Assembly: GCF_029168945.1 (NCBI RefSeq)
Contig: NC_083604.1
Coordinates: 43,085,686-43,149,685, forward strand
DNA: 64,000 nt
Source: Cannabis sativa
Taxonomy: Eukaryota > Streptophyta > Magnoliopsida > Rosales > Cannabaceae
Reading direction: 5' to 3'
The position numbers and the translations under genes are program-made. This document shows, one piece after another, positions 1 to 11,989 of this stretch (position 1 is its first letter; every line of letters starts with the position of its first letter). Under the pieces are notes generated by a model, which saw nothing but the letters and a program-made list of their open reading frames with translations, ran no database searches and had not been told where the DNA came from.

Positions 1-1
1 A

Positions 2-250
2 TTTCATGTATCTCAACTCCGGAAATATGTGTCAGACCCATCGCATGTTTTGAGCTATGAAACACTGGGTTTGCAGGAAGATTTGTCCTACAATGAACGT
101 CCGGTAAAGATTCTTGATCAAAAGGATAAGATTTTGAGAAATAAGACAATTACCTTGGTGAAAGTCCTATGGAGAAACAGCGTGGTTGAGGAAGCTACTT
201 GGGAGCTAGAGTCTGATATGCGAGAACAATATCCAGAATTATTTGAGTAA
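2..250 (+). CDS. Ty3/gypsy (chromovirus-type) polyprotein, 3' end, partial
   Basis: This is the C-terminal tail of a gypsy integrase with its chromodomain-like segment. The frame is open from the window edge, reading FHVSQLRKY at the start, which is the usual end of the gypsy integrase core. It ends WELESDMREQYPELFE and a stop, the usual end of chromovirus (Tekay/Del-like) polyproteins. The chromodomain-like stretch (LVKVLWRNSVVEEATWELE) would bind modified histones and direct insertion. No stop or frameshift is visible in these 83 codons, so this copy may be fairly young. A purine tract and an LTR follow directly. Clade placement is by resemblance only. Confidence 0.85.
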   Translation, partial: FHVSQLRKYVSDPSHVLSYETLGLQEDLSYNERPVKILDQKDKILRNKTITLVKVLWRNSVVEEATWELESDMREQYPELFE

Positions 251-274
251 AATTTCGGGACGAAATTTTCTTTT

Positions 275-283
275 AGAGGGGGA
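275..283 (+). promoter_or_regulatory. Polypurine tract of gypsy element
   Basis: The purine run AGAGGGGGA lies just 5' of the LTR start at 288, where plus-strand DNA synthesis is primed in LTR retrotransposons. Its position between the pol stop codon and the TG of the LTR fits. Confidence 0.7.
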
Positions 284-287
284 TAAT

Positions 288-521
288 TGTAATATCCGTT
301 AACTCCGAAAGGGTATTTTTGTAATTTTATTTAGCTGAGAGTATTTTTTTTATTTTACATATTTATGGATTTAAATATGTATGGGATTATTTTTATGATG
401 ATATAATATTTGATTTTATTGGCATGTGGATAATGCCTAATAGATACATATGTCTGGATATTGTTATATGGGTATATTATTATTATTATTATTATTATTA
501 TTATCATACGTATTATTAACA

Positions 522-566
<45 letters not shown>

Positions 567-2137
567 CATACGTATATACGAACTTACTTACGCACGAACG
601 GAACACACGAACCGAACGCCTATTTTGGTGGAATGGGAATCGCTCCACTTCGGTTCAATGCGATATTTTGCTTGGGTTTAAACACGATAGAAATTAGGTT
701 TTAAACTCTATTTTTTGTTCACCCAAAACAGAGAACCAACGAGAGAGAGAGAGAGAGAGCACGTATACGGCGTATACGGTACCGAAAATTTTCGTTTCTT
801 CAAGCGGAGTGAAACCTGGGTGAATGTGGGGGTTTGGGATCACTTATATACGACCTAAGGAAGCTTTTTAACGTGGTATAAGGGGCGGAAGTCGTCGTTT
901 TAAGATTCGCCATTTTTGAAGCTTCAAAGGTGCGGCTTAGTTACGGACTCGAATTCGAACGTGTTTAAGCTTGTTCTTGGGTCAAGGGAGGTTATATTTG
1001 AGTGCATGGGACCCTAAGGATTGTTTTTGACGTAAGAAAACGAAGCTTTAACGTCCAAAACAAAAATCCAAAATTTTGCACTCCATTAAAGACGGTACAC
1101 CGCCAACGAAGAAGACAACCCCGATCTGCCTTCTCGGACCACTTTTCTTGATCGTTTTGAGGTCCTGAGCATTGTGGAGAGCTTCCCCAATCGAAAGGAC
1201 GCTTCAAGAGCAATCGGAGACAAAGTTACACTTTACCGGCGACGAAACCGACGAGAACGCCGGCGACCGCGTTCTGACCGTTTCTGAGGATCTTGTTCTC
1301 AACAAGGAAATTCGTTGAGGTGCTCGAGGTAGCAAGTGTGGTCTTAGCAACTGAGGTAAGAAGAGTGGACATCTGTACACAGGGTGTATGTTATGCATAC
1401 AACTTGGGTTGGTTTGTTATTTAATTTGATAGTGTTGTGATTTCCTTATATTTTGTGAGCATCATTAGCACGAGAATAATATTAGGGTCTTGCTGCTTGT
1501 GTGAGCATAACACTTGCAGGTTATAACATTATCATGGGTGAGTACAACTTATGGTAATTAATTGCCCTGTTGGATGCCAAGTGTGAGAATAACACAAGGC
1601 AGGGTAGGTTACCTCATGTCTGATCAACATGATAGAATAGTTGATTATCGTATGTGAGTATAATGTGCGGTATGAGACTTGATGTGTGCATGTGAAAACA
1701 ACATGCGTTGTGGATATATTTATGGAATGTGAATTACTGTTGATTAATATTAAAGAGCAAATTATGTCAAGTAACTAGTTAGGAGGGTTATGTCCTACAT
1801 AGCTCTTCTTACTGGGCGTTAGCTCACGGGTACTCTGTGTGCAGGTAAGGGTAAGGCTAAGCAGTGAGAATGAAGAGCTCGAGGCGTGGACCGCATGTTA
1901 GGGGGCTGGCACAGTATTTTGCTTTTAATGTTTTTTTTTCTGCTAAACATTTTGGAACTATTATTTTGACTTAACTAGTTCTTATTTAAGTTTGCAGTAC
2001 TAAAAGAATTTTGTTTTAAACAATGAGATCTCATGCTTGAATATTTTTCAATAAAGAAGTATTTGTTTGTCTTTATCTTATTAAATTGTTTTATACGAAC
2101 TATCCTATGTGACATCTCGGGAAATCGGGGTGTTACA
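288..2137 (+). repeat. 3' LTR of gypsy element (1850 bp)
   Basis: The LTR begins TGTAATATCCG directly after the purine tract and ends GGGGTGTTACA, giving TG...CA termini in the style of plant Tekay/Del-like chromoviruses. It contains two ATT microsatellite runs (about 474-504 and 521-566) and a GA run (741-759). The sequence after 2137 is copia-type, so this gypsy element inserted into a copia element. The partner 5' LTR and the left target duplication lie outside the window; the right flank is TAAAG. Confidence 0.85.
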
Positions 2138-2779
2138 TAAAGAAACTTACAATTTCAGACTAAGACAATAAGTCACAACGAGATATCCCTCAAAACAATA
2201 GTAAGAGGTTAAAAGTATTATTTAACCAGACACCTACTATTCAGTGGGAGCCATCTGAGATGTAATCAAATAAGGAACATTAGAAGATACTCAAGAAAGA
2301 TTTATAAAAGTGACCTATATGTTAGATATTAAGGAACTGTATATTAGTAATCCTTATATCTACACCAACTCATTAAGAATTTGAGATGGTGGTTACTCTG
2401 GGGTGGAGGAGTTATTCTAAAAGAGTGTAAAAACCCTTCTATAATAATTCAAGCTCCACCAGAGGAGATATATAACTTTGTAAATTCGAAATTACCAGAA
2501 AGTTATTCTACTGAAAAAAATTCTACACTGTATTATCTCAGTTCCAAATTTTAAAGTATGAGAGATATGTCTTCTGCTTATTCAGATGTACTTAATAAGC
2601 AGTAAGGATTTCAGTATCCCTTGATGAGTAAAGCATATAGTAAATGATGTTTCATAATGTTTTATGAACTTGGTTCCAGAAATTTGGGTGGAGTCAAATA
2701 TACTACACTTGATCTGAAGATCAAGACAACAGATTGATTGGAATGCACAACTTGTTTTATGTTAGTGCAAGTGGGAGTT
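2138..2779 (+). pseudogene. Decayed 3' part of a Ty1/copia pol (RNase H region)
   Basis: No open frame survives, but the stretch aligns by eye with 37373-38115, where the copia signature RPDTCC..SRYQINPGEEHW can be read. Shared landmarks include the GGTGGTTACTCTGGGG segment and the ending AGTGCAAGTGGGAGTT, the polypurine tract just before the LTR. It is the 3' internal end of the copia copy whose LTR follows. Its 5' side is cut by the inserted gypsy LTR. Confidence 0.7.
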
Positions 2780-4327
2780 TGTTGGGTTTTGTGCCCTAAA
2801 TAAAGCCCATTACAATCTAATCTGATTAGTTATCAATTTAAGAGATTTGAAGTGATTTATGTTAACATGTATTTTTCATGCTTATGGTTTAATATATATA
2901 TATTTAATATATGCACAAAATCAGTTAAGTCCAGAACATATATTCTTTCACAATTATAGTATTGTCAACACAGTGGAATGTGATTGTGATTATATGATTC
3001 AAAAGACTAAGTCTCTGTTTCATCAGTGTTATGGATTTACACTGATGTGATAATCAACGATGAAGTATACTTACACTTGGAGTAAGTGTTATGTTCTTTC
3101 CAGAATATTGGTAAAGTATACTAGTTTCGAATGTATGGAGTATACATTGGACTGGACCGATATTGAACTTAGTCAAGGTATTATAAACTTACCGTTGAAT
3201 CTTTCCAATTCAATATCACTAGTTGATCTTAGATCAAAAGAATCTAAATCCTGATATGCTTAGGCTCAATCTCGGGAGTGCTATTCTTGTTCTTTGATTT
3301 ATTAGTTAAGCCTACTTTTGGGTCAGGGTGATACGTATATTTTGGGAACATGATAGTATGATTGAGTGGGAGCGCTGAACATAAATATGGAATCTATAGC
3401 TTCTACTAGTGTATAGAAGTCAAGTGATGATTCCCTTCGAGCTTAGCTAAATAGAAGTAATTGGATGAGCTCTTGTTTCAGTGATTATATCTTAGTTCAC
3501 TAAACATCATTTACAGGTAGCTAAGTGTTTTAAGGGGCCAAATACATTGAGGGGTGAAACGGTAAATTTATCCCTTCTCGGTGTAAATCATCTATATAGA
3601 GGGTCTTTGATCAAATTAAGATTATAACGATGGTTAAATGAGATAGTGTATCTATATCGTGGAATATATAGAGCGCTCTATATATATCTGAGAGTGCAAT
3701 TCCAAGTTCTAAGAGTGGATTCAACACGGAATTAATAAGTTAGGAAATTTACTTGGTAAATTCGGTTCGGCTTATTGGAAGCTCAGTAATATAGGTCCAT
3801 GGTCCCCATTCTAGTTGAGACCATACTGCTTGTAAGACTCAATAATTAATTTATGATTAATCAATTATAATTCTAAAGTTAGACTATGTCTAGTTTGTGA
3901 ATTTTCACAAGGGCGTAATTGTAAAGAAAAGAGATTCTAGGTTTGTTTATTAATTAAGAGACTCTATATGTCTAATTAATAATTATGTTAATGAAAATAT
4001 TATTTAATAATCTATTTTAGTTATTAAATAATTAGTTTTGGCATTTAAATGGTTAGAATTGGAAAATTGGCGTTTTTGAGAAAATAGAAATGAAAATTGT
4101 TAAAACTACAAAATTCTAAGTGGGGCCCATTAACACCATGGCCGGCCACTTGAATAGCTTTTTTCTAATTATTATTTTCATTATTTTAATGCCAAATAAT
4201 TACTAACCTAAACCTAGTGGTTGCCTATAAATAGAAAGTGATGGCTCACACCAAAAGAAGAGTTTTTTTAGTAATTCAAAAGATTGCCTTTCAGAAAATT
4301 GAGCCACCCACCTTTTCTCTATAGCCG

Positions 4328-4380
<53 letters not shown>

Positions 4381-4703
4381 CCTCTTCACAATTTCAAAAT
4401 AACCTTGAGTGATAGAGTAGTGCCCACACACAGCAAGTGGTACCTCAATCATAGTCTGGAAGATCGTGAAGAATCCAAATCAAAGAGAAAGACATTCGGA
4501 CTTAGATCTTGATAATACTCTGCGACAGAAAGGATACAAGGGTTAGAGATCTGAGTGGAAGGAGACATATTATTCCGTTGCAACCGATGTAAGGTTTCCT
4601 TAACTTTATACGTGTTTATTATCGTTTTATAAAGTTCATAATTAGGATGTTCAACAACATACTTGTGAGTAGATCTAAGATCCTGGTAAGATAAATTCCA
4701 ACA
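2780..4703 (+). repeat. Copia-family LTR A (1924 bp, 3' LTR)
   Basis: It starts TGTTGGGTTTTGTGCCCTA and ends AAATTCCAACA. This is one of five LTRs of a single family in the window (also 27246, 35379, 38116 and 46919). The TGTTGG...GCCCTA start recalls the Angela-type copia clade, a tentative placement. TATAAATA at 4226-4233 is the likely promoter TATA box. A CT run of about 48 bp (4330-4377) lies in the transcribed leader and is much longer here than in the sister LTRs. Gypsy integrase sequence resumes at 4704. Confidence 0.9.
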
Positions 4704-5821
4704 CACACTACATCCTATTCTTTACACCCATGGTCAACCAAAATGTGAAACGATCTGAAAAGTAGGTATTGGTGGCCGGGTATGAAAAATGATATAGCAG
4801 AATTTGTAGCAAAATGCCTTACCTACCAGCAAGTTAAGGCCGAACACCAGAGACCTGCAGGGCTGTTGCAATCTCTTGATGTTTCTGAGTGGAAGTGGAA
4901 AGACATTGCGATGGATTTCGTGACGGGGTTACCGAAGAATAGCAAGCAACAGGATTCTGTCTGGGTAATTATTGACAGGCTCACTAAATCAACACATTTT
5001 CTGCCTGTGCGCACTAACTACAACGCAGAACAATATGTTGAACTGTATGTAAAAGAAATTGTAAGGCTACATGGAGTCCCAAAGACCATTGTATCTAATA
5101 GAGGTTCAGTTTTTACTTCTAAGTTTTGGGAAAGTGTGCAAAGCGCTTTGGGCACAAACGAAGTTGAGTACAGCATTCCATCCTCAAACTGATGGTCATT
5201 CGGAACGAACTATTCAAATACTAGAAGACATGCTACGAGCTTGTGCATTGGATTTCCCAGGTAACTGGAGTAACTATTTGCCACTAATGGAGTTCTCGTA
5301 CAACAATAGTTATCAATCTACAATAGGGATGGCACCCTATGAAATGTTGTATGGGAGGAAGTGTCGATCACCACTACATTGGGATGAGGTTGGCGAAAAG
5401 CGATACTTAGGCCCAGACCTAGTAAGAGAGGCCAATGAAGCTGTAGAAAAGATTCGAAATAGAATGGTTACTGCACAAAGCCGCCAGAAAAGTTATGCTG
5501 ACGCAAAGCGACAGAATGTGGAATTTACAGTGGGTGATAAAGTGTTCCTTCGAGTGTCACCTATGAAAGGGATTATGCGTTTTGGAAAGTGAGGAAAGCT
5601 AAATCTAAGATTTATATGTCCTTTTGAGATATTGGACAAAGTGGGACAGGTAGCTTATAAACTGGCACTGCCACCAGTATTAGCTGAGACGCATAATATG
5701 TTCCATGTTTCTAGGCTACGGAAATACATGTCGGATCCATCACATGTGCTGAACTATGAAAGAATGGAGCTAAAGCAGGACTTGAGTTATGAAGTGCGAC
5801 CAGTTCACATTATTAAGTGCG
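4704..5821 (+). pseudogene. Decayed gypsy integrase (second chromovirus copy)
   Basis: Reading starts YSLHPWSTKM with a stop replacing a residue soon after, then RYWWPGMKNDIAEFVAKC. The integrase core follows (DFVTGLPKN, then TDGHSERTIQILEDMLRAC), and then the C-terminal module FHVSRLRKYMSDPSHVL. Damage is plain. The HHCC zinc finger reads CLTY where the family has CLTC. The second catalytic Asp is Asn (VSNRGSVF). There is a frameshift near 5140 and a stop at 5590-5592. It is interrupted on the left by copia LTR A and ends abruptly at 5821, where the tandem array begins, before the chromodomain. Confidence 0.85.
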
Positions 5822-8800
5822 ACAAGATTTATGTAAACCTCTTATTTATTATTTTAGATAATAGAAACAATAATAAATTTATTATAAATTTCACTAGAGT
5901 AGCTTTATACATCAACATATAATTTTTGAAATTTACTGTTTATTTACTCTTAACAATTTTTAATTTCTTCGGTTGACCATAAAAGTGAAAGAACTATCGA
6001 TTTCATTGCATTATGTTGTCTTTCCATTGCTTAGAAGTCAAGGGACAAACGTTTCTCCATCCGTATGCTTAAGGTATTTTATTGATTAATTACTTAAGTT
6101 TTTTTCAATATTTTTTATCATTCTACTTAAACAATTTTATCAAATAGGTAAAATATAAAGAAGCACTCCATAACATAACATAGAATATGTGTTTAGTTTT
6201 GGAGTTTCAAATCCTCAATGCCTTTGGATGTACTACGACGAGCGTACAAACAACGCTGACAATTGATTCCTGACAAATATTTTTGAATTAGCTGAATTTT
6301 TTCATATTAAATTTAACAAGATTTATGTAAACCTCTTATTTATTATTTTAGATAATAGAAACAATAATAAATTTATTATCAAATTTATTATAAACTTATT
6401 ATAAATTTCACTAGGGTAGTTTTATACACCAAAATACCTTTTTTGAAATTTACTGTTGTTTTACTCTAAACAATTTTTAATTTCTTAGGTTGACCATAAA
6501 AGTGAAATAACTATCTATTTCATTGCATTATATTGTCTTCCCATTGCTTAGGAGTTAAGGGACAAACGTTTCTCCATCCGTATGCTTAAGGTATTTTTAT
6601 TGATTAATTACTTAAGTTTTTTTCAATATTTTTTATAATTCTACTAAAACAATTTTATCAAATAGGTAAAATATAAATAAACACTCCATAACATAACACA
6701 AAATATGTATTTAGTAATGGAATTTCAAATCCTCAATGTCCTTGGATGTACTGCGACAAGCGTATAAACAACGCTGACAATTGATTCCTGACAAACATTT
6801 TTTAATTAGTTGAATTTTTTCTTATTAAATTTAACAAGATTTATGTAAACCTCTTATTTGTTATTTTAGATAATAGAAACAATAATAAATTTATTATAAA
6901 TTTCACTATAGTAGTTTTATATATCAAAATACCATTTTTAAAATTTACTGTTGTTTTACTGTTAACAATTTTTAATTTCTTAGGTTGACCATAAAAGTGA
7001 AAGAACTATCGATTTCATTGCATTATGTTGTCTTTCCATTGCTTAGAAGTCAAGGGACAAACGTTTCTCCATCCGTATGCTTAAAGTAATTTATTACTTA
7101 AGTTTTTTTCAATATTTTTTATCATTCTACTAAAACAATTTTATCAAATAGTTAAAATATAAAGAAAAACTCCATAACATAATACTGATTATGTGTTTAG
7201 TTTTGGAATTTCAAATCCTCAATGCCCTTGGATGTACTACGACGAGCGTACAAACAACGCTGAGAATTGATTCCTGACAAACATTTTTTAATTAGCTGAA
7301 TTTTTTCTTATTAAATTTAACAAGATTTATGTAAACCTCTTATTTGTTATTTTAGATAATAGAAACAATAATAAATTTATTATAAATTTCATTAGAGTAT
7401 TTTTATATATCAAAATACCATTTTTAAAATTTATTATTGTTTTACTGTTAACAATTTTTAATTTCTTAGGTTGACCATAAAAGTGAAAGAACTATCGATT
7501 TCATTGCATTATGTTGTCTTTCCATTGCTTAGAAGTCAAGGGACAAACGTTTCTCCATCCGTATGCTTAAGGTAATTTATTACTTAAGTTTTTTACAATA
7601 TTTTTTATCATTCTACTAAAAAAATTTTATCAAATAGTTAAAATATAAAGAAAAACTCCATAACATAACACTGATTATGTGTTTAGTTTTGGAGTTTCAA
7701 ATCCTCAATGCCCTTGGATGTACTACGACGAGCGTACAAACAATGCTGAGAATTGATTCCTGACAAACATTTTTTAATTAGCTGAATTTTTTCTTATTAA
7801 ATTTAACAAGATTTATGTAAACCTCTTATTTGTTATTTTAGATAATAGCAACAATAATAAATTTATTATCAAATTTATTATAAATTTCACTAGAGTAGTT
7901 TTATATATAAAAATACCATTTTTAAAATTTACTGTTGTTTTACTGTTAACAATTTTTAATTTCTTAGGTTGACCATAAAAGTGAAAGAACTATTGATTTC
8001 ATTGCATTATGTTGTCTTTCCATTGCTTAGAAGTCAAGGGACAAACGTTTCTCCATTCGTATGCTTAAGGTAATTTATTACTTAAGTTTTTTTCAATATT
8101 TTTTATCATTCTACTAAAACAATTTTATCAAATAGTTAAAATATAAAGAAAAACTCCATAACATAACACTGATTATGTGTTTAGTTTTGGAGTTTCAAAT
8201 CCTCAATGCCCTTGGATGTACTACGACGAGCGTACAAACAACGCTGAGAATTGATTCCTGACAAATATTTTTTAATTAGCTGAATTTTTTCTTATTAAAT
8301 TTAACAAGATTTATGTAAACCTCTTATTTGTTATTTTAGATAATAGAAACAATAACAAATTTATTATAAATTTCATTAGAGTATTTTTATATATCAAAAT
8401 ACCATTTTTAAAATTTATTATTGTTTTACTGTTAACAATTTTTAATTTCTTAGGTTGACCATAAAAGTGAAAGAACTATCGATTTCATTGCATTATGTTG
8501 TCTTTCCATTGCTTAGAAGTCAAGGGACAAACGTTTCTCCATCCGTATGCTTAAGGTAATTTATTACTTAAGTTTTTTACAATATTTTTTATCATTCTAC
8601 TAAAAAAATTTTATCAAATAGTTAAAATATAAAGAAAAACTCCATAACATAACACTGATTATGTGTTTAGTTTTGGAGTTTCAAATCCTCAATGCCCTTG
8701 GATGTACTACGACGAGCGTACAAACAATGCTGAGAATTGATTCCTGACAAACATTTTTTAATTAGCTGAATTTTTTCTTATTAAATTTAACAAGATTTAT

Positions 8801-10237
8801 GTAAACCTCTTATTTGTTATTTAAGATAATAGAAACAATAATAAATTTATTATCAAATTTATTATAAATTTCACTAGAGTAGTTTTATATATAAAAATAC
8901 CATTTTTAAAATTTACTGTTGTTTTACTGTTAACAATTTTTAATTTCTTAGGTTGACCATAAAAGTGAAAGAACTATTGATTTCATTGCATTATGTTGTC
9001 TTTCCATTGCTTAGAAGTCAAGGGACAAACGTTTCTCCATCCGTATGCTTAAGGTACTTTATTACTTAAGTTTTTTTCAATATTTTTTATCTTTCTACTA
9101 AATTTTTTTTATCAAATATGTAAAATATAATGAAAAACTCCATAACATAACATAGAATATGTGTTTAGTTTTAGAGTTTCAAATCCTCAATGTCCTTGGA
9201 TGTACGACGACGAGCGTACAAACAACGTTGATGATTGATTCCTGACAAATATTTTTGAATTAGCTGAATTTTTTCATATTAAATTTAACAAGATTTATGT
9301 AAACCTCTTATTTGTTATTTTAGATAATAGAAACAATAATAAATTTATTATCAAATTTATTATAAATTTCACTAGAGTAGTTTTATATATAAAAATACCA
9401 TTTTTAAAATTTATTGTTGTTTTACTGTTAACAATTTTTAATTTCTTAGGTTGACCATAAAAGTGAAAGAACTATCGATTTCATTGCATTATGTTGTCTT
9501 TCCATTGCTTAGAAGTCAAGGGACAAACGTTTCTCCATCCGTATGCTTAAGGTAATTTATTACTTAAGTTTTTTTCAATATTTTTTATCATTCTACTAAA
9601 ACAATTTTATCAAATAGTTAAAATATAAAGAAAAACTCCATAACATAACATTGATTATGTGTTTAGTTTTGGAGTTTCAAATCCTCAATGCCCTTGGATG
9701 TACTACGACGAGCGTACAAACAACGCTGAGAATTGATTCCTGACAAACATTTTTTAATTAGCTGAATTTTTTCTTATTAAATTTAACAAGATTTATGTAA
9801 ACCTCTTATTTGTTATTTTAGATAATAGAAACAATAATAAATTTATTATCAAATTTATTATAAATTTCACTAGAGTAGTTTTATATATAAAAATACCATT
9901 TTTAAAATTTACTGTTGTTTTACTGTTAACATTTTTTAATTTCTTAAGTTGACCATAAAAGTGAAAGAACTATCGATTTCATTGCATTATGTTGTCTTTC
10001 CATTGCTTAGAAGTCAAGGGACAAACGTTTCTCCATCCGTATGCTTAAGGTAATTTATTACTTAAGTTTTTTTCAATATTTTTTATCATTCTACTAAAAT
10101 AATTTTATCAAATAGTTAAAATATAAAGAAAAACTCCATAACATAACACTGATTATGTGTTTAGTTTGGAGTTTCAAATCCTCAATGCCCTTTGGATGTA
10201 CTACGACGAGCGTACAAACAACGCTGAGAATTGATTC
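5822..10237 (+). repeat. Tandem array, nine units of about 490 bp
   Basis: Head-to-tail units begin at ACAAGATTTATGTAAACCTC: 5822, 6316, 6834, 7320, 7806, 8304, 8790, 9288 and 9786. Unit lengths are 494, 518, 486, 486, 498, 486, 498 and 498 bp; the ninth stops after about 452 bp at 10237. Length steps of 12 bp come from copy number of an AAATTTATTATC subunit. The unit is very AT-rich except for two conserved cores. One is about 105 bp, from GTTGACCATAAAAG to GTATGCTTAAG, flanked by TTAG and GTAA like an exon. The other is about 75 bp, around CCTTGGATGTACTACGACG. I do not recognise the unit. Confidence 0.95.
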
Positions 10238-11523
10238 CAAACTTAAGCAAGGGAAAAAAACTGCTTACAGAATTCAAGAGTTTGTGGGTTTTGTTTGGTT
10301 GGCTAGAAAATTGTAACATTGAGAAAAATAAAAGTGAAGCATCCGAATATGATACAGAAAGTAAAAGTGAAAGTTGTTCTCTCTCTCACTCACATACTTG
10401 CCGAGAAACCCCTAAGAATAAAGGTGATAGGATTTAAGGTTCCAAAAATAATATTATAATTGCAATTTGTGGTGTTGTAATAATACCTAAATTGTACTGG
10501 CTTAAATATTCATTCACTAGTAAACAGGTACATATAAATATTTATTGAATAATAAAATTAAAATCAAATAATTAAACTTATTTTTATATAAACCCTAAAA
10601 AGAATTATTTTTATATAAAATATATATATACTTATTAAAAAAAAATAATAAATCTATGTAGAAAACTCTAAAAAAAATTTAAAAAAAATTATCATACAAT
10701 TTCTTATATAAATACAAAAGCAAACTTTTTTAAAATATATATTATAGTGAAGAAAAATTAGAAATTGAACAATCCTTATACAACATAGAAATTTGAAATT
10801 ATATCTATGAATATTAATTGAATAATAAAATTATATGAAATAATTTCAAACATATTTTTATGTTTATTTTTTTAAAAAAAAAATTAATGATAAATCTATA
10901 TAGATTACTCTAAATAATTTTTTTTTTAAAATATCATCTACAATTTCTTATATAAAAAGAAAGTATATAAAAAAATATTTTCAACTTAAATATTATCGTC
11001 ATATCTCATTTGTAGTCATCACTACATTTAAAATCGATATTATCACCGTATTTTACTTGTGATCGTCATTAATATATACTGTTATATATTTTGTTAATAA
11101 TTTTAAATTAATTAATAATCTATACTTTTTTGACTAAAATAGTGATCTTTAATTAAATAAATTAGAATAAAAAATAATAAAATGATGATCTCTCATTAAA
11201 TAAAAAAGAATAAAAAATGAGAAAATGAGAAAATTAAAGAGAAAATTTAAAGTAGAATAAAAAAATTCAAAAAAAATAAGAGAATTAAGAAGAAATTGAT
11301 AGAAGTATTTGAAAGAAAAAATATTTTGAAATTTATAATATTTTCAATAAATTCAAATAAAATTTATATAATGAATTTTATTGTTATAAATATTTTCAAT
11401 TTAGTTTTAATACATTTTGCAAAACAAATTCATGATCACATCAAATTAATTTGAATATTTAAGTTTGAAATTATTAATTTGTTCAAAAAAATTTGTGAAG
11501 GATTGGTACGTAATTTAGTTATG
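10238..11523. other. AT-rich spacer, no gene recognised
   Basis: Between the array and its inverted copy lies about 1.3 kb of AT-rich sequence. A 68-codon open frame (10231-10437) starts inside the last repeat unit. It is Ser/Lys/Glu-rich with no recognisable domain, and I do not call it a gene. The rest has A-rich and T-rich runs only. Confidence 0.6.
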
Positions 11524-11989
11524 GATATTTTGATGTATAAAGCTACTCTAGTGAAATTTATAATAAGTTTATAATAAATTTGACAATAAATTTATTGTTT
11601 CTATTATTTAAAATAATAAATAAGATGTTTACATAAATCTTGTTAAATTTAATATGAAAAAATTCAACTAATTTAAAAATGTTTGTCAGGAATTAATTGT
11701 CAACGTTGTTTGTACGCTCGTCTTAGTACATTCAAGGGCATTGAGGATTTGAAATTCCAATACTAAACACATATTCTATGTTATGTTATGGAGTGCTTCT
11801 TTATATTTTACCTATTTGATAAAATTGTTTTAGTAGAATGATAAAAAATATTGAAAAAAGTTTAAGTAATTAATCAATAAAATACCTTATGATATGGATG
11901 GAAAAATGTTTGTCCCTTGACTTCTAAGCAATGGAAAGACAACATAATGCAATGAAATCGACAGTTCTTTCACTTTTATTGTCAACCTA
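11524..11989 (-). repeat. Single inverted copy of the 490-bp unit
   Basis: Read on the minus strand this stretch matches the array unit. It begins at the GTTGAC..AAAAGTGAAAG core, passes the TACAAACAACG core, and ends at the TTTATACATCAAAATA segment. Its register differs from the array, so it starts and stops at other points of the unit. It lacks about 40 bp of the unit and shares some variants with units 1 and 2. Confidence 0.9.

Noticed and set aside
355..704. Open frames rich in Asn, Ile, Tyr or Leu on both strands
   Set aside because: They are translations of ATT microsatellites inside the gypsy LTR and have no protein character.
5822..10237. Known Cannabaceae subtelomeric satellites
   Set aside because: The 486-518 bp period does not match the roughly 370-380 bp subtelomeric repeats I recall for hemp and hop, so I do not assign it to them.
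10231..10437. 68-codon Ser/Lys-rich open frame after the tandem array
   Set aside because: It starts inside a repeat unit, has no recognisable domain and no supporting splice or promoter context.
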